DNA of 64,000 nt, from NCBI GenBank assembly GCA_023431205.1, contig JAEYXQ010000037.1, positions 1-64,000 on the forward strand. Reading direction: 5' to 3'. Of the stretch, positions 43,847 through 54,975 are shown one piece after another. The notes under the pieces were generated by a model. The model had not been told where the DNA came from. It saw only the letters and a list, made by a program, of their open reading frames with translations, and did not search any database. Source of the DNA: Pseudomonadota bacterium (lineage in GTDB: Bacteria > Pseudomonadota > Alphaproteobacteria > Rhizobiales > Devosiaceae). A program made the position numbers and the translations under genes. The stretch's first letter is position 1. The number at the start of each line of letters is the position of its first letter.

Positions 43847-44625
43847 TAGCGGAACTGCTCGGTTAGCACGCGTTCCTCGAGACCGGTCCCGGCGTCGAAC
43901 AACAGGGTCACCCCGTTGCTGCGGTCCTCGTGGACGGTGACATCGACCACATTCTGGAACTCGATATTGTCCGCCACCGCGCTCACGGGCCGCTTCTCCG
44001 CCTCGCGCGTCACGAACCGCACCCTGGCGCGATTGGACAGAATGGCACCACGCCAGCGCCGCGGCCGGAACGGCGAAATCGGGGTCAGGGCGAGGACCGG
44101 CGCTTCGATCGGAACGATGGGGCCGTGCGCCGACAGGTTGTAGGCCGTCGACCCGGCGGGGGTCGACAGGAGAACGCCGTCGCAGATCAGTTCGTCCAGC
44201 CGCACGGCATCGTCGACCAGGATCTGGATCTTCGCGGCCTGGTAGGTAGAGCGGAACAGGGAGACCTCGTTGAGCGCCAGCGCTTCGTGCCGCCGTCCGG
44301 CGGCGTCGGTGGCCGTCATCGAGAGCGGGAAGATCTGGGTTTGCTGCACGGTCTGCAGCCGCTCCAGCAGATTGTTCTCCGAGAATGGGTTCATCATGAA
44401 GCCGACGGTGCCGAAGTTCAGGCCATAGACCGGCGTGCCCTTGCCCATGACGCGGTGCAGGGTCTGGAGCATCAGGCCATCGCCACCCAGGGCAACCACC
44501 ACGTCGGCGGCTTCGAGAGGGTGCTCCCCATAGCGTTGGCGCAGGCGCTCGGCGACCGCGTCGGCCTCCGGCGTTCCATTGGTGACGAAGCTGAGATTCT
44601 TCGGCTCGACCAAGCTGCCCTCCAT
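43843..44625 (-). CDS. nadK: NAD kinase
   Basis: ATP-dependent phosphorylation of NAD to NADP. Seen: [16 protein letters not shown] with the GGDG catalytic motif, [19 protein letters not shown], then [20 protein letters not shown] with the NAD-binding site, and [15 protein letters not shown]. Length about 260 residues is normal for the rhizobial type. ATG 44625 is chosen; ATG 44646 (MVLSRATM) is in frame, and neither has a clear ribosome site. It runs convergently with the DUF2336 gene. Confidence 0.93.
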   Translation of the reverse strand: MEGSLVEPKNLSFVTNGTPEADAVAERLRQRYGEHPLEAADVVVALGGDGLMLQTLHRVMGKGTPVYGLNFGTVGFMMNPFSENNLLERLQTVQQTQIFPLSMTATDAAGRRHEALALNEVSLFRSTYQAAKIQILVDDAVRLDELICDGVLLSTPAGSTAYNLSAHGPIVPIEAPVLALTPISPFRPRRWRGAILSNRARVRFVTREAEKRPVSAVADNIEFQNVVDVTVHEDRSNGVTLLFDAGTGLEERVLTEQFRY

Positions 44626-44831
44626 GGTAGCGCGGCTGAGTACCATGCCCCGTGAGCAGGGGCCAGAGGAGGGGCGCCGTGCCGTCCGGTTGTTGATCTA
44701 TGTTAACCTGTGAGGTTCATCGCAGCGGCACCTCATAACCGGCGTTAGTGCGGCGAGGGTAAGCAGTTGTTCTGGCTGAGGGCTTTTTCAACGTCAGTAC
44801 GCTGCCCGCCGATAACGAGCGAGGCCAGAGC

Positions 44832-45860
44832 ATGACGAAGCGCGTGATGGTAACCGGAGGTGCAGGCTTTATCGGCTCGCACCTGTGTCGATTGCTGTTG
44901 GAGCAGGGGAACGAGGTGCTCTGCGTCGACAACTTCTTCACCGGAACGCGCTCCAACATCCTGCCCCTGCTCGACCACGACAATTTCGAGCTGCTGCGGC
45001 ACGACATCACCTTCCCGCTCTATGTCGAGGTGGACGAGATCTACAATCTCGCCTGTCCCGCCTCGCCGGTGCACTACCAGTTCGATCCCGTCCAGACGAC
45101 CAAGACCAACGTCATGGGCGCCATCAACATGCTCGGGCTCGCCAAGCGGCTGCGCATCCCGATCCTGCAGGCCTCCACCTCGGAAGTGTATGGCGATCCT
45201 CACGTGCATCCGCAGCCGGAGAGCTACTGGGGCAACGTCAACACAATCGGACCGCGCTCCTGCTACGACGAGGGCAAGCGCTGCGCCGAAACGCTGTTCT
45301 TCGACTACCACCGCCAGCACAACGTCAACATCAAGGTAGTGCGCATCTTCAATACCTACGGCCCGCACATGCATCCCTCGGATGGCCGCGTGGTCTCCAA
45401 CTTCATCGTCCAGGCGCTCAAGGGCGAGGACATCACCGTCTATGGCGACGGCAGCCAGACGCGCTCATTCTGCTATGTCGACGACCTGGTGGACGCGATG
45501 GTGCGGATGATGGGTACCGACGCGGGCATCACCGGGCCCATCAACACCGGCAACCCGGGCGAGTTCACCATTCGCCAGCTCGCCGACCTGGTCATCGAAA
45601 TGACCGGCTCCCGCTCCCGGGTGGTGTATCGCGATATCCCGGTCGATGATCCCAAGCAGCGCCGCCCCGATATCACCCGCGCGCGGGAACTGCTGGGCTG
45701 GGAGCCCACCATCCAGCTTCGTGAAGGGCTGATGCGCACCATTCAGTATTTCGAGGGCGTGATCGGTGCCAACAGCCAGCGCCCCAGCACCGAGGCACCC
45801 AAGCGCGGCGCCGGTCCCCTCAGCCTGGTCGGCGGCACTCTGGTGCACGACAGCCGCTGA
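44832..45860 (+). CDS. UDP-glucuronate decarboxylase (UDP-xylose synthase)
   Basis: Converts UDP-glucuronate to UDP-xylose through a 4-keto intermediate. Seen: [19 protein letters not shown] (NAD site), [36 protein letters not shown] with the catalytic Ser/Glu, and [12 protein letters not shown] with the Tyr-x3-Lys. RSFCYVDD and PDITRAR complete the UXS signature. GAGG lies eight bases upstream of ATG 44832. The last 30 residues are an unusual Ser/Thr/Gly tail. It supplies xylose for a surface polysaccharide. Confidence 0.93.
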   Translation: MTKRVMVTGGAGFIGSHLCRLLLEQGNEVLCVDNFFTGTRSNILPLLDHDNFELLRHDITFPLYVEVDEIYNLACPASPVHYQFDPVQTTKTNVMGAINMLGLAKRLRIPILQASTSEVYGDPHVHPQPESYWGNVNTIGPRSCYDEGKRCAETLFFDYHRQHNVNIKVVRIFNTYGPHMHPSDGRVVSNFIVQALKGEDITVYGDGSQTRSFCYVDDLVDAMVRMMGTDAGITGPINTGNPGEFTIRQLADLVIEMTGSRSRVVYRDIPVDDPKQRRPDITRARELLGWEPTIQLREGLMRTIQYFEGVIGANSQRPSTEAPKRGAGPLSLVGGTLVHDSR

Positions 45861-45880
45861 GGGCAGACAGAGTTCGGCGG

Positions 45881-47308
45881 CTAGGTGCGGCCAAACTCGT
45901 CCTCGATGCGGATAATGTCGTCCTCGCCGAGATAGGAACCGGTCTGCACCTCGATCAGCTCGAGCTCGATCTTGCCGGGGTTGGCGAGCCGGTGCGTACA
46001 GCCGAGCGGCAGGTAGATGGACTGGTTTTCGGCCAGGATCGTCACCTGGCCGTCGACGGTTACCTCGGCCGTGCCACGCACGACCACCCAGTGCTCGGCA
46101 CGATGGTGGTGCTTCTGCAGGCTGAGCTTCTTGCCGGGCTTGACGAACAGGCGCTTGACCTGGAAGCGGTCGCCATTGACCACTGAAGTGTACCCGCCCC
46201 AGGGGCGATAGGACGTCCGGTGTGTCTCGGTGAGCGCCGCGGTGTCCTTGCTCGAGCGGAGCGCCTTGACCAGCGCGCCGACACGCTGCGCCTCCGACAG
46301 CCGGCCAACATAGATGGCGTCGGTGCTGGCGATGACTGCCACATCTTCCAGGCCATCCACCACGACATGGACGTTGTCGCTGATCACCAGCGAGTGCCGG
46401 GCGTTGCTGAGGGTGACAGGCCCGCGGGCGACGTTGTCGCTCGCATCCTTGCCGATGGCCTTCCACACCGCGTCCCAACTGCCGAGATCGGACCAGGCGA
46501 AGTCGACGGCCACCACGGCCGCACGTTCGGTCTTTTCGAAGATCGCGTAGTCGATGGAGATGTTGGGCGCCCCGGTGAAAGCGGCTTCGTCGAGGCGCAC
46601 GAAATCGAGGTCGACCTTCCCGGCCTGCACGGACTTGCGCGCTGCGGCAGCAGTGTCCGGCGCCAGCTCATCGCATTCGTGGAGCAGGGTGGTGGCGGCG
46701 AACATGAACATGCCCGAATTCCAGAAGTGGCCGCCTTCGGCCAGCATCCGCTCGGCATTGTCGCGGTCGGGCTTCTCCAGGAACCGTTCGACCGGTACCG
46801 CGCCCTGACCAACGGCCGCCGCCGCACGGATATAGCCGTAGCCGGTCTCCGGATGGGTCGGAGCGATGCCGAAGGTCACGAGCTTGCCGGCGACGGCTGC
46901 GTCGCGTGCCTGCGCAACCGCGGTCCAGTACCCCTCGTCCACCGCGATCTCGTGGTCGGAAGGGAGGACGTGCATGATCGCTTCGGGCCCGAAATGGTTG
47001 GTCACCCAGGCGGCCGCTGCAGCGATCGCAACCGCGGTGTTGCGCGCCACCGGCTCGAGCAGCACGCCTGAGAGCGGAGCCCCGACTTCAGCGGCCTGCT
47101 CGGAGACAATGAAGCGGTACTCCGCATTGGTGATGATCACCGCCGGGGCGTAGGTGTCGCTATTGCCCACCCGCTGCAGCGTCTGCTGGAACAGGCTGGT
47201 GGCCCCCGTCAGCGGCAGGAACTGCTTGGGCCGCGTGGCACGGGACATAGGCCACAACCGGGTTCCCTGGCCACCGGCAAGGATTACCGGAACGATCACA
47301 CTGCGCAT
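45881..47308 (-). CDS. manC: mannose-1-phosphate guanylyltransferase / mannose-6-phosphate isomerase
   Basis: Bifunctional enzyme of the ManC/CpsB/XanB type giving GDP-mannose. Residues 1-330 form the nucleotidyltransferase: VILAGGQGTRLWPMSRATRP (pyrophosphorylase signature) and FLEKPDRDNAERML. The C-terminal cupin (about 345-470) is a type II phosphomannose isomerase: YRPWGGYTSVVNGDRFQVKR, VKPGKKLSLQKHHHRAEHWV with the metal His residues, and YLPLGCTHRLANPGK. All three parts are intact and the length, 475 residues, is standard. It feeds Gmd at 30285-31409. Confidence 0.95.
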   Translation of the reverse strand: MRSVIVPVILAGGQGTRLWPMSRATRPKQFLPLTGATSLFQQTLQRVGNSDTYAPAVIITNAEYRFIVSEQAAEVGAPLSGVLLEPVARNTAVAIAAAAAWVTNHFGPEAIMHVLPSDHEIAVDEGYWTAVAQARDAAVAGKLVTFGIAPTHPETGYGYIRAAAAVGQGAVPVERFLEKPDRDNAERMLAEGGHFWNSGMFMFAATTLLHECDELAPDTAAAARKSVQAGKVDLDFVRLDEAAFTGAPNISIDYAIFEKTERAAVVAVDFAWSDLGSWDAVWKAIGKDASDNVARGPVTLSNARHSLVISDNVHVVVDGLEDVAVIASTDAIYVGRLSEAQRVGALVKALRSSKDTAALTETHRTSYRPWGGYTSVVNGDRFQVKRLFVKPGKKLSLQKHHHRAEHWVVVRGTAEVTVDGQVTILAENQSIYLPLGCTHRLANPGKIELELIEVQTGSYLGEDDIIRIEDEFGRT

Positions 47309-47500
47309 GCTTGCTCATCCAGTTGGTCTAGAACCTTGTGCTAGCATCAAATTATCACGGCGCAGCAACAAAGATCGCAAAGCAGCTTTGTTTGGTTAAG
47401 GTGGCTCGCTCTTCTACTGCGCGCGTCGTAGAACAGTTGCGGCCGAATATCCGGCGCTGACGGTGGTGACGACGCAGTATCTTGCTGCTATCGGTCAGCC

Positions 47501-47677
47501 ATGGCCGACATCATCAATCTCCGCACTGTCCGCAAGCAGAAGGCCCGCGCCGACAAGGCGATTACGGCCGAGCAGAACCGGCGCCTGCATGGCCGCACCA
47601 AGGCCGAAAGGGAACTCGACGCGGCCGAAAAGGCGCGCGCCGAGCGACAGATCGAGGGACATAAACGCGACGATTAG
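47501..47677 (+). CDS. DUF4169 family small protein, 58 aa
   Basis: Highly charged small protein: MADIINLRTVRKQKARADKA, then AEQNRRLHGRTKAERELD and a C-terminus ending IEGHKRDD. This matches the DUF4169 pattern (NLRxxRKxKxR, then NRxxxGRTKAE, then the GHxRD end), common in alphaproteobacteria. It is fully helical and probably cytosolic or nucleic-acid binding. ATG 47501 is used. Function unknown. Confidence 0.8.
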   Translation: MADIINLRTVRKQKARADKAITAEQNRRLHGRTKAERELDAAEKARAERQIEGHKRDD

Positions 47678-47688
47678 GTTGGGTTCCG

Positions 47689-48114
47689 TTACCAGTCCAC
47701 CTGGCACTGCACACCCTCGGGGCCGAATTGCATGCTTTTGTGGGTGTACTGGAAGATCTCGAGCTTCACCCCGCTGGGATCCGCCAGCCAGCACTGCCAG
47801 GTGTGGTCGACACCGAGCTTCTTGTCCGTGACGGTCACGCCCTTGCTGCGGGCATTGGCCATGAAGGTGTCGATGTCGTCGGTCTCGAAGCAGAGGTGGT
47901 TGATCTGGTTGGTCTCATCGAACCGCGACTCGCCCTTGCGGAAGACCTCCACGAAGGTGCGGTTGCCGAAATCGAGATAGAAGCCGATCCGGTCCTCGCC
48001 GCGCATGAAGTCGAACTTCGGCGCCACCCCGGTGATGTCGCGATAGAACGCCTCCACGGCGTCGAGATCGCGGGCGAAGATGCAGGTGTGGGCAACCTGT
48101 TTGACGAGCGGCAT
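47689..48114 (-). CDS. VOC/glyoxalase family protein, 141 aa
   Basis: Vicinal-oxygen-chelate fold protein. Start at ATG 48114, with AGGAG seven bases upstream; the open frame continues to 48183. Seen: VKQVAHTCIFARDLDAVEAF, GFYLDFGNRTFVEVF, NQINHLCFETDDIDTF and TWQCWLADPSGVKLEIFQYT. Putative metal ligands are H9, E and H in NHLCF, and E in KLEIFQ. True glyoxalase I activity is not certain; it could be a dioxygenase-like or binding member. Confidence 0.85.
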   Translation of the reverse strand: MPLVKQVAHTCIFARDLDAVEAFYRDITGVAPKFDFMRGEDRIGFYLDFGNRTFVEVFRKGESRFDETNQINHLCFETDDIDTFMANARSKGVTVTDKKLGVDHTWQCWLADPSGVKLEIFQYTHKSMQFGPEGVQCQVDW

Positions 48115-48271
48115 GAAAGATCTCCTCAGAAACGATACGGGTAGAGCAGGGCGCCCGCGCGCTGGCAAGAGCGGCTGAACCACGACAAATTTTCGGCCAC
48201 CCTCTTTCCCTTGTCATGGGGTGCGTCTAGGAGAAGCCGAACCCACCGAACCTTGCCAGAAAAGGGCTTAG

Positions 48272-49552
<1,281 letters not shown>

Positions 49553-49646
49553 TCGATCGCAGGCACGAGTTACTTCAGCAGCAAGCTGCCGGGGTAACTG
49601 CCGAAAAACAACGACGGGCCGATCTGTCTACGAAGCTTCCAGGGTG

Positions 49647-51122
49647 CTACTGGAAAGCCGTTTCGGCAAAGCTTCTGAGCTTGCGGGAATGCAGCCTCTC
49701 GGCCGGCTGGTCGCGCAGGATTTCCATGGCCCGCAGCCCAATCTGCAGGTGCCGATTGACCTGGGTACGGTAGAAGTCCGAGGCCATGCCGGGCAGCTTC
49801 AGTTCGCCGTGCAGCGGCTTGTCGGAGACGCAGAGCAGTGTGCCGTAGGGCACCCGGAAGCGGAAGCCGTTGGCGGCGATGGTGGCGGACTCCATGTCGA
49901 GCGCCACGGCGCGGGACTGGCTCAACTGCCGCACGATCTCGGTCTGGTCGCGCAATTCCCAGTTGCGGTTGTCGAAAGTCGCGACCGTGCCGGTACGCAT
50001 GATCTTCTTGGTTTCGACACCCTCGGTCTGGGTGACTTCTTCCACCGCCTGTTCGAGCGCCACCTGCACTTCGGCCAGCGCCGGAACCGGCACCGTCAGC
50101 GGCAGGTCGGCATCGAGCACGTGGTCCTCGCGCAGATAGGCGTGCGCCAGCACGAAGTCGCCGAGTTCCTGCGAGTTCCTGAGGCCGGCGCAGTGGCCGA
50201 GCATGATCCAGGCGTGCGGGCGCAGCACCGCGATGTGGTCGGTGATGGTCTTGGCGTTGGATGGCCCGACGCCGATATTGACCATGGTGATGCCTTTGCC
50301 CCGTTCCGCCTTGAGGTGGTAGGCCGGCATCTGCGGGGCCCGTACCGGCGTGGTCCCGGCGACGCCGCCACCCCGCAGCATGTTGTCGGTCACGACGTTC
50401 CCCGGTTCGACGAAGCTCGTATAGTCTCCATGACCGGACCGCATGTACTCCTTGGCGATGCGGCAGAACTCGTCGACGTAGAAGGCGTAGTTGGTGAAGA
50501 TCACGAAATTCTGGAAGTGGTCGGCGTCGGTGCCGGTGTAGTGCGCCAGCCGGAACAGCGAGTAGTCGACGCGCGGCGCGGTGAAGGCCGACAGCGGGTA
50601 AGGCCCGCCACGCGGCGGCACATAGGTGCCGTTGGCGATCTCGTCATCAGTGTTGGCGAGGTCCGGAGCATCGAACATGTCGCGCAGCGGAATGTTGAGC
50701 GCATTGATGGCGTCGCCGTCGACGCGTTCGTTCGGCTGCACGGCAAAGTGCAGCGGGATCGGCGTGTCGGACTCGCCGATATCGATGGTGCCGCCATGGT
50801 TCTTGAGAATGACCTCGAACTGCTCCTGGAAATAGCCCTTGAACAGGTCAGGTGCCGTGACGGTGGTGCGATAGAGCCCGGGTGTGTGGAGGTAGCCATA
50901 GGGCAGGGTGCTCTCGTGTCGGCTGTAGCTGGTTGAACGCACCTCCACCTGCGGGTAGCAGGCGCGTACCCGTCCGGCCGGAACCCGTCCCTTGGCAAGC
51001 TCATCCAGGTGATTGCGGATGAAGCCGGTATTGCGGTGGTAGATATGAGCCAGATGTTCCCAGGCTTCGGCCGGATCGGTGAAGGACTGCGTCTCGAGGC
51101 GGGGCGGGGATATCGTGGTCAT
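49647..51122 (-). CDS. amn: AMP nucleosidase
   Basis: Hydrolyses AMP to adenine and ribose 5-phosphate. ATG 51122 is chosen (MTTISPPRLETQ); the longer frame starts at a TTG (51188) with no ribosome site. The N-terminal AMNp_N domain spans about 10-180 (AWEHLAHIYHRNTGFIRNHL). The C-terminal phosphorylase-like domain contains MVNIGVGPSNAKTITDHIAV, LRPHAWIMLGHCAGLRNSQ, and ALDMESATIAANGFRFRVPY with the substrate Met-Glu-Ser. Length 491 is typical of Rhizobiales. Confidence 0.95.
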   Translation of the reverse strand: MTTISPPRLETQSFTDPAEAWEHLAHIYHRNTGFIRNHLDELAKGRVPAGRVRACYPQVEVRSTSYSRHESTLPYGYLHTPGLYRTTVTAPDLFKGYFQEQFEVILKNHGGTIDIGESDTPIPLHFAVQPNERVDGDAINALNIPLRDMFDAPDLANTDDEIANGTYVPPRGGPYPLSAFTAPRVDYSLFRLAHYTGTDADHFQNFVIFTNYAFYVDEFCRIAKEYMRSGHGDYTSFVEPGNVVTDNMLRGGGVAGTTPVRAPQMPAYHLKAERGKGITMVNIGVGPSNAKTITDHIAVLRPHAWIMLGHCAGLRNSQELGDFVLAHAYLREDHVLDADLPLTVPVPALAEVQVALEQAVEEVTQTEGVETKKIMRTGTVATFDNRNWELRDQTEIVRQLSQSRAVALDMESATIAANGFRFRVPYGTLLCVSDKPLHGELKLPGMASDFYRTQVNRHLQIGLRAMEILRDQPAERLHSRKLRSFAETAFQ

Positions 51123-51485
51123 CACAGGTCTCGCATCTGGCACGGCTACGGCCCGTCCTCCAATGACAGGTTCCGCGCTCTCCTTCAACGCGCGGGAGAG
51201 CCAGGATCACATCGCAGTGAGCGCACCTTTTCTTGCCGTATTCGAGAACCATCTTCAGGACAGTTCACTGGAACGGCAAGCGACCCATGCACCCGGTGAA
51301 CCTGCGGAGCCCGCCGGCCGCATGTCCCCCAAGCCCTCAACAGCGTGGCGGGTGGCGCTCCCTCCAAGGGCCGTGATGCACCCCCCGTGCGTCGCGGCCC
51401 TTTCTCTTTCCGGACTCGCTCCGCAGCAGTGGACGCAGCCGCCGCGGTTTTCTATGGCTGGGCCGGCGTATTCCCGGAGACTCGC
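51123..51485. promoter_or_regulatory. 363-base divergent intergenic region
   Basis: It separates amn (minus) from folD (plus) and must carry both promoters. No operator or known motif was identified. Confidence 0.35.
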
Positions 51486-52388
51486 ATGACTGCTTCCCTG
51501 ATCGACGGCAAGGCCTTCGCCGAAGGCCTCCGGCACCGCATCGCCGGGCACGTGTCCCGCCTCAAGACAGAGCACGGCATCACGCCGGGCCTGGCGGTCG
51601 TGATCGTCGGTTCCGATCCGGCCAGCCAGGTCTATGTCTCCAACAAGTCCAAGCAGACCGTGGAAGTGGGCATGGCCTCCTTCAAGCACGAACTGCCCGA
51701 GGATACGCCCGAGGCCGATCTGCTCGCCCTGGTGCGTCAGCTCAACGCCGACCCGGCCGTCCACGGCATTCTCGTGCAGATGCCGGTGCCCAGGCACATC
51801 GACCCGGACAAGGTCATCGAGACTATCGACCCGGCGAAGGACGTCGACTGCTTCACCCCAGCCAACGTCGGAAAGGTGCAGATCGGGCTGCCGGGGCCGG
51901 TATCCTGCACCCCGCTCGGCTGCCTGATGCTGCTGCGCGACCGGCTCGGCTCTCTCTCCAGCCTCAACGCCGTGATCGTTGGCCGCTCCAACCTGGTGGG
52001 CAAGCCGATGGCGCAACTGCTGCTGCGCGAGAACTGCACCGTCACCGTTGCCCATTCGCGCACCCGCGACCTGCCGGCGCTGCTGCGCCAGGCCGACATC
52101 GTCGTGGCGGCCGTTGGCCGGCCGGAGATGATCCGCGGCGACTGGATCAAGCCGGGCGCCACGGTGATCGATGTGGGCATCAACCGGATTGCGGCACCTG
52201 AGCGCGGCGAAGGCAAGACACGCCTCGTCGGCGATGTTGCCTTCTCCGAAGCCGCCGAGGTGGCCGGTGCTATCACTCCGGTGCCGGGTGGTGTCGGACC
52301 CATGACCATCGCGTGCCTGCTCGCCAATACCGTAACCACGGCGTCACTGATGAACGGCCTTACTCCGCCGGGTGACCTCACCGCATGA
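51486..52388 (+). CDS. folD: methylenetetrahydrofolate dehydrogenase / cyclohydrolase
   Basis: Bifunctional one-carbon enzyme. Start at ATG 51486; the frame is open to 51345 but the N-terminus fits the family only from [13 protein letters not shown]. Seen: [17 protein letters not shown] with the catalytic Lys, [52 protein letters not shown] (NADP site) and [20 protein letters not shown]. All signatures are present. Its stop overlaps the next start by four bases. Confidence 0.97.
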   Translation: MTASLIDGKAFAEGLRHRIAGHVSRLKTEHGITPGLAVVIVGSDPASQVYVSNKSKQTVEVGMASFKHELPEDTPEADLLALVRQLNADPAVHGILVQMPVPRHIDPDKVIETIDPAKDVDCFTPANVGKVQIGLPGPVSCTPLGCLMLLRDRLGSLSSLNAVIVGRSNLVGKPMAQLLLRENCTVTVAHSRTRDLPALLRQADIVVAAVGRPEMIRGDWIKPGATVIDVGINRIAAPERGEGKTRLVGDVAFSEAAEVAGAITPVPGGVGPMTIACLLANTVTTASLMNGLTPPGDLTA

Positions 52389-52933
52389 TCGACGGCACGG
52401 CGCACGATCCCGGCGGCCGGGTGCGGCTGGCGCTGATGCCCGGCGTCAGGGGCGACGCCGAGTTCAGCGACCACGAGCATCGCCAGTTGATGCGACGCTG
52501 GATCGGGGACGGCTTCCCCGAACGTTACATCATGTTCATCGGCATGAACCCGTCCACCGCCGATGCCAACGTCAACGACCCCACCTGCGCCCGCGAGTGG
52601 ACCTTCGCCCAGCGCGAGGGCTACGCGGCCATGGCCAAGGGCAATGTCGGGGACTATCGCGCCACCGATCCGAAGATGCTGCTGGCACCGGGCGTGGTGG
52701 CCGTGTCACGGCACAACCTGCCGTCCCTGCGCGCTGCGGCCCGCAAGGCCGACAAGGTCGTGCTCGCCCATGGCAAGCTCAACAAGGCGCTGGCGCAAGC
52801 GGGGCGCGAACTGGTCGAGGCGCTGCGGGAGGATGACATCCCGCTGTGGTGCTTTGGGGTGAATGCCGATGGCTCGCCGAAGCACCCGCTCTACCTCCGG
52901 CTCGATACGCCCCTGATCCCGTTTCCCGGATAG
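52385..52933 (+). CDS. DUF1643 family protein, 182 aa
   Basis: Seen: [20 protein letters not shown] near residues 49-68, the DUF1643 signature, followed by [25 protein letters not shown] and the C-terminal [11 protein letters not shown]. The family is of unknown function but frequently encoded near phage and nucleic-acid genes; the NPSTAD-NDPT set looks like a nucleotide-binding or catalytic site. Here it sits in a housekeeping operon between folD (four-base overlap) and a dipeptidase gene (three-base gap). Confidence 0.85.
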   Translation: MIDGTAHDPGGRVRLALMPGVRGDAEFSDHEHRQLMRRWIGDGFPERYIMFIGMNPSTADANVNDPTCAREWTFAQREGYAAMAKGNVGDYRATDPKMLLAPGVVAVSRHNLPSLRAAARKADKVVLAHGKLNKALAQAGRELVEALREDDIPLWCFGVNADGSPKHPLYLRLDTPLIPFPG

Positions 52934-52936
52934 CTC

Positions 52937-53974
52937 ATGCCCATTCCCTTCTTCGACGGTCACAACGACACCCTGCTCAAGCTTCTCGAACTCGGGGCTG
53001 ACGCCGAGAATCGGTTCATCGAGGGTTCATCTTCCGTTCATATCGACTTGCCGCGGGCCCGGAAGGCCGGCATGGCAGGCGGGTTTTTCGCCATGTTTCC
53101 GCCGCCGCTGAAGGCGTCCTCGGCGACCATCGTCCCCACGGGTTCCGCGCCCAGCCTGCCGCCGGAGCTCGACATCGGCGAAGCGCGGCGGTCCACCTTC
53201 GGCATGGCGGCGATCCTGCTGCGGCTCGAGCGGATGGGGGCCCTGGCAGTCTGCCGAACGGCTGCGGGCATTCGCGCCGCCGTGGCGGCGGGCAAGCTGG
53301 CCGCGGTGTTCCACATCGAGGGCGCCGAGGCGATCGATCCCGATTTGCAGGCGCTGGAGGTGCTTTACGCCGCCGGCCTGCGCTCCATCGGCCTGGTGTG
53401 GAGCCGGGCCAACGCCTTCGGCACCGGCGTTCCCTTCCGCTACCCGGCCGATCCGGACATCGGGCCAGGCCTCACCGATGCCGGCAAGGACCTGGTGCGT
53501 GCCTGCGACCGCATGGGCGTGATGATCGACCTGTCGCACCTTAACGCAGCCGGTTTCCGCGACGTCGCCGCCATCAGCAGCAAGCCGCTGGTGGCGACGC
53601 ACTCCAACGTCCACGCGATTTCGCCGCACGCTCGCAATCTGGTGGACTGGCAGCTTGCCGCCATTCGCGAGAGCAGGGGCGTCGTGGGCCTGAACTTCGC
53701 TACCGGCTTCCTGCGCGAAGACGGGCAGATGCGGGCCGATACCGGAATCGACATCATGGTCCGGCACATCGACGCGCTGGTGGAAGCTTTGGGTGAAGAC
53801 GGGGTGGCCATCGGGTCGGACTTCGACGGGGCGCTGATCCCCGCCGAGATCGGCGACGTCACCGGGGTGCCGAAGCTGCTGCAGGCGCTGGTCGACAAGG
53901 GCTATGGCGAGGCGCTGGTGCGCAAGATCGCCATGGACAACTGGCTGTCGCTGATCGAGCGGACGATCGGCTGA
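52937..53974 (+). CDS. membrane dipeptidase (peptidase M19 family), 345 aa
   Basis: Zinc dipeptidase of the renal-dipeptidase family. Seen: FFDGHNDTLLKLLE with the His-x-Asp zinc motif, VFHIEGAEAIDPD with the bridging Glu, DLSHLNAAGFRDV, VATHSNVHAISPHARN with the two further His ligands, and AIGSDFDGALI. All metal ligands are there. It probably hydrolyses D- or L-dipeptides, perhaps from wall turnover. No signal peptide is visible, so it is likely cytosolic in this species. It ends one base before the convergent DsbA-like gene. Confidence 0.93.
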   Translation: MPIPFFDGHNDTLLKLLELGADAENRFIEGSSSVHIDLPRARKAGMAGGFFAMFPPPLKASSATIVPTGSAPSLPPELDIGEARRSTFGMAAILLRLERMGALAVCRTAAGIRAAVAAGKLAAVFHIEGAEAIDPDLQALEVLYAAGLRSIGLVWSRANAFGTGVPFRYPADPDIGPGLTDAGKDLVRACDRMGVMIDLSHLNAAGFRDVAAISSKPLVATHSNVHAISPHARNLVDWQLAAIRESRGVVGLNFATGFLREDGQMRADTGIDIMVRHIDALVEALGEDGVAIGSDFDGALIPAEIGDVTGVPKLLQALVDKGYGEALVRKIAMDNWLSLIERTIG

Positions 53975-54832
53975 TCAGCCTTCGCACCGGGTTTCGCCAC
54001 AGGCGCGCATGTTGGCGATGCGGGTGCGCAGTTCATCGAGGCCGATGGCGCCGGGGATGATCTCGTCACCGATGATGTAGGTCGGTGTGCCGGTGATGTT
54101 GAGCGCCTTGGCGATCTCGTAGGAGGTCTGGATGGTGCGGGCGACCTTTTCGGTGCCCATGTCCATCTCGAGCGCCACCTTGCTCAGGCCGAGTGCGGCG
54201 GCGGCATCCAGGGCCACGTCCTTGTTGACCTGCCCGCGGGCGGTGAACAGCGTTTCGTGGAAGGACCAGTAGTCCGCATCGGACTGGCCGACCAGCACGG
54301 CGACGCGGGCGGCGTCGATGGATTCGTTGGAGAGGATCGGGAATTCCTTGAGCACGACCTTGAGGTTGGGGTCCTCGGCGAGGAGCGTCGCGAGGTCGGG
54401 CAGGGCGCTGCGGCAGTAGCCGCAATTGTAGTCGAAGAACTCCACCAGCGTGACGTCGCCGTCCGGATTGCCGAGCACCACCTGGCCGGGATCGTTGAAG
54501 ATCGCGTTCTGCATGGTGGCGATCGCCGAGCGCGACTTGGCCTGTTCTTCCTGGCGGATGGTGGTCTCGAGGGCGACCGACATGCGCTGCAGGATCTTCG
54601 GGTCGCTGAGGAGGTAGGATTCGATCAGCGGGTTGATCTGGTCGGCGCTGATGGAGGGCGGTGGCGTTGCGGCGGTTGCGAGGCGCTGTCCGTCGTAGTC
54701 GGCCAGCGCCTTGTCGATCAGCGCCTGTACCGCCGTCGGCTCCAGCGGCTGCGGGCGAGTCACCAGACTATATCCGAGCGCGCCAGCGAGAATGCCCACA
54801 AGGGCAACCAGAACAAGGGTGAGGCGCGACAT
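53975..54832 (-). CDS. DsbA/DsbG-like thiol-disulfide oxidoreductase, 285 aa
   Basis: Periplasmic thioredoxin-fold protein. The N-terminal hydrophobic segment (LTLVLVALVGILAGALGY) is a signal anchor. A helical linker (about 45-120) follows, then VTLVEFFDYNCGYCRSALPD with the CGYC active site and the late cis-Pro region NITGTPTYIIGDEIIPGA. The Com1/ScsC-like layout, with an extra N-terminal helical part, suggests disulfide isomerase or oxidase activity. Two more Cys lie at the C-terminus (RACGETRC). It is convergent with the dipeptidase gene. Confidence 0.9.
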   Translation of the reverse strand: MSRLTLVLVALVGILAGALGYSLVTRPQPLEPTAVQALIDKALADYDGQRLATAATPPPSISADQINPLIESYLLSDPKILQRMSVALETTIRQEEQAKSRSAIATMQNAIFNDPGQVVLGNPDGDVTLVEFFDYNCGYCRSALPDLATLLAEDPNLKVVLKEFPILSNESIDAARVAVLVGQSDADYWSFHETLFTARGQVNKDVALDAAAALGLSKVALEMDMGTEKVARTIQTSYEIAKALNITGTPTYIIGDEIIPGAIGLDELRTRIANMRACGETRCEG

Positions 54833-54975
54833 GGGCAGGCTCCGAAGTGGTCTATGAACGTTCTAGCAGAGGTCGCCCGAACGTGGCAGACCCGGGTGAA
54901 CACTGCGCCATCTTGCCCATCAACTCTGCTTGAGACCACCCTTGCCGCGGTGGCGGGGGCGGGGCATGAGAGAGC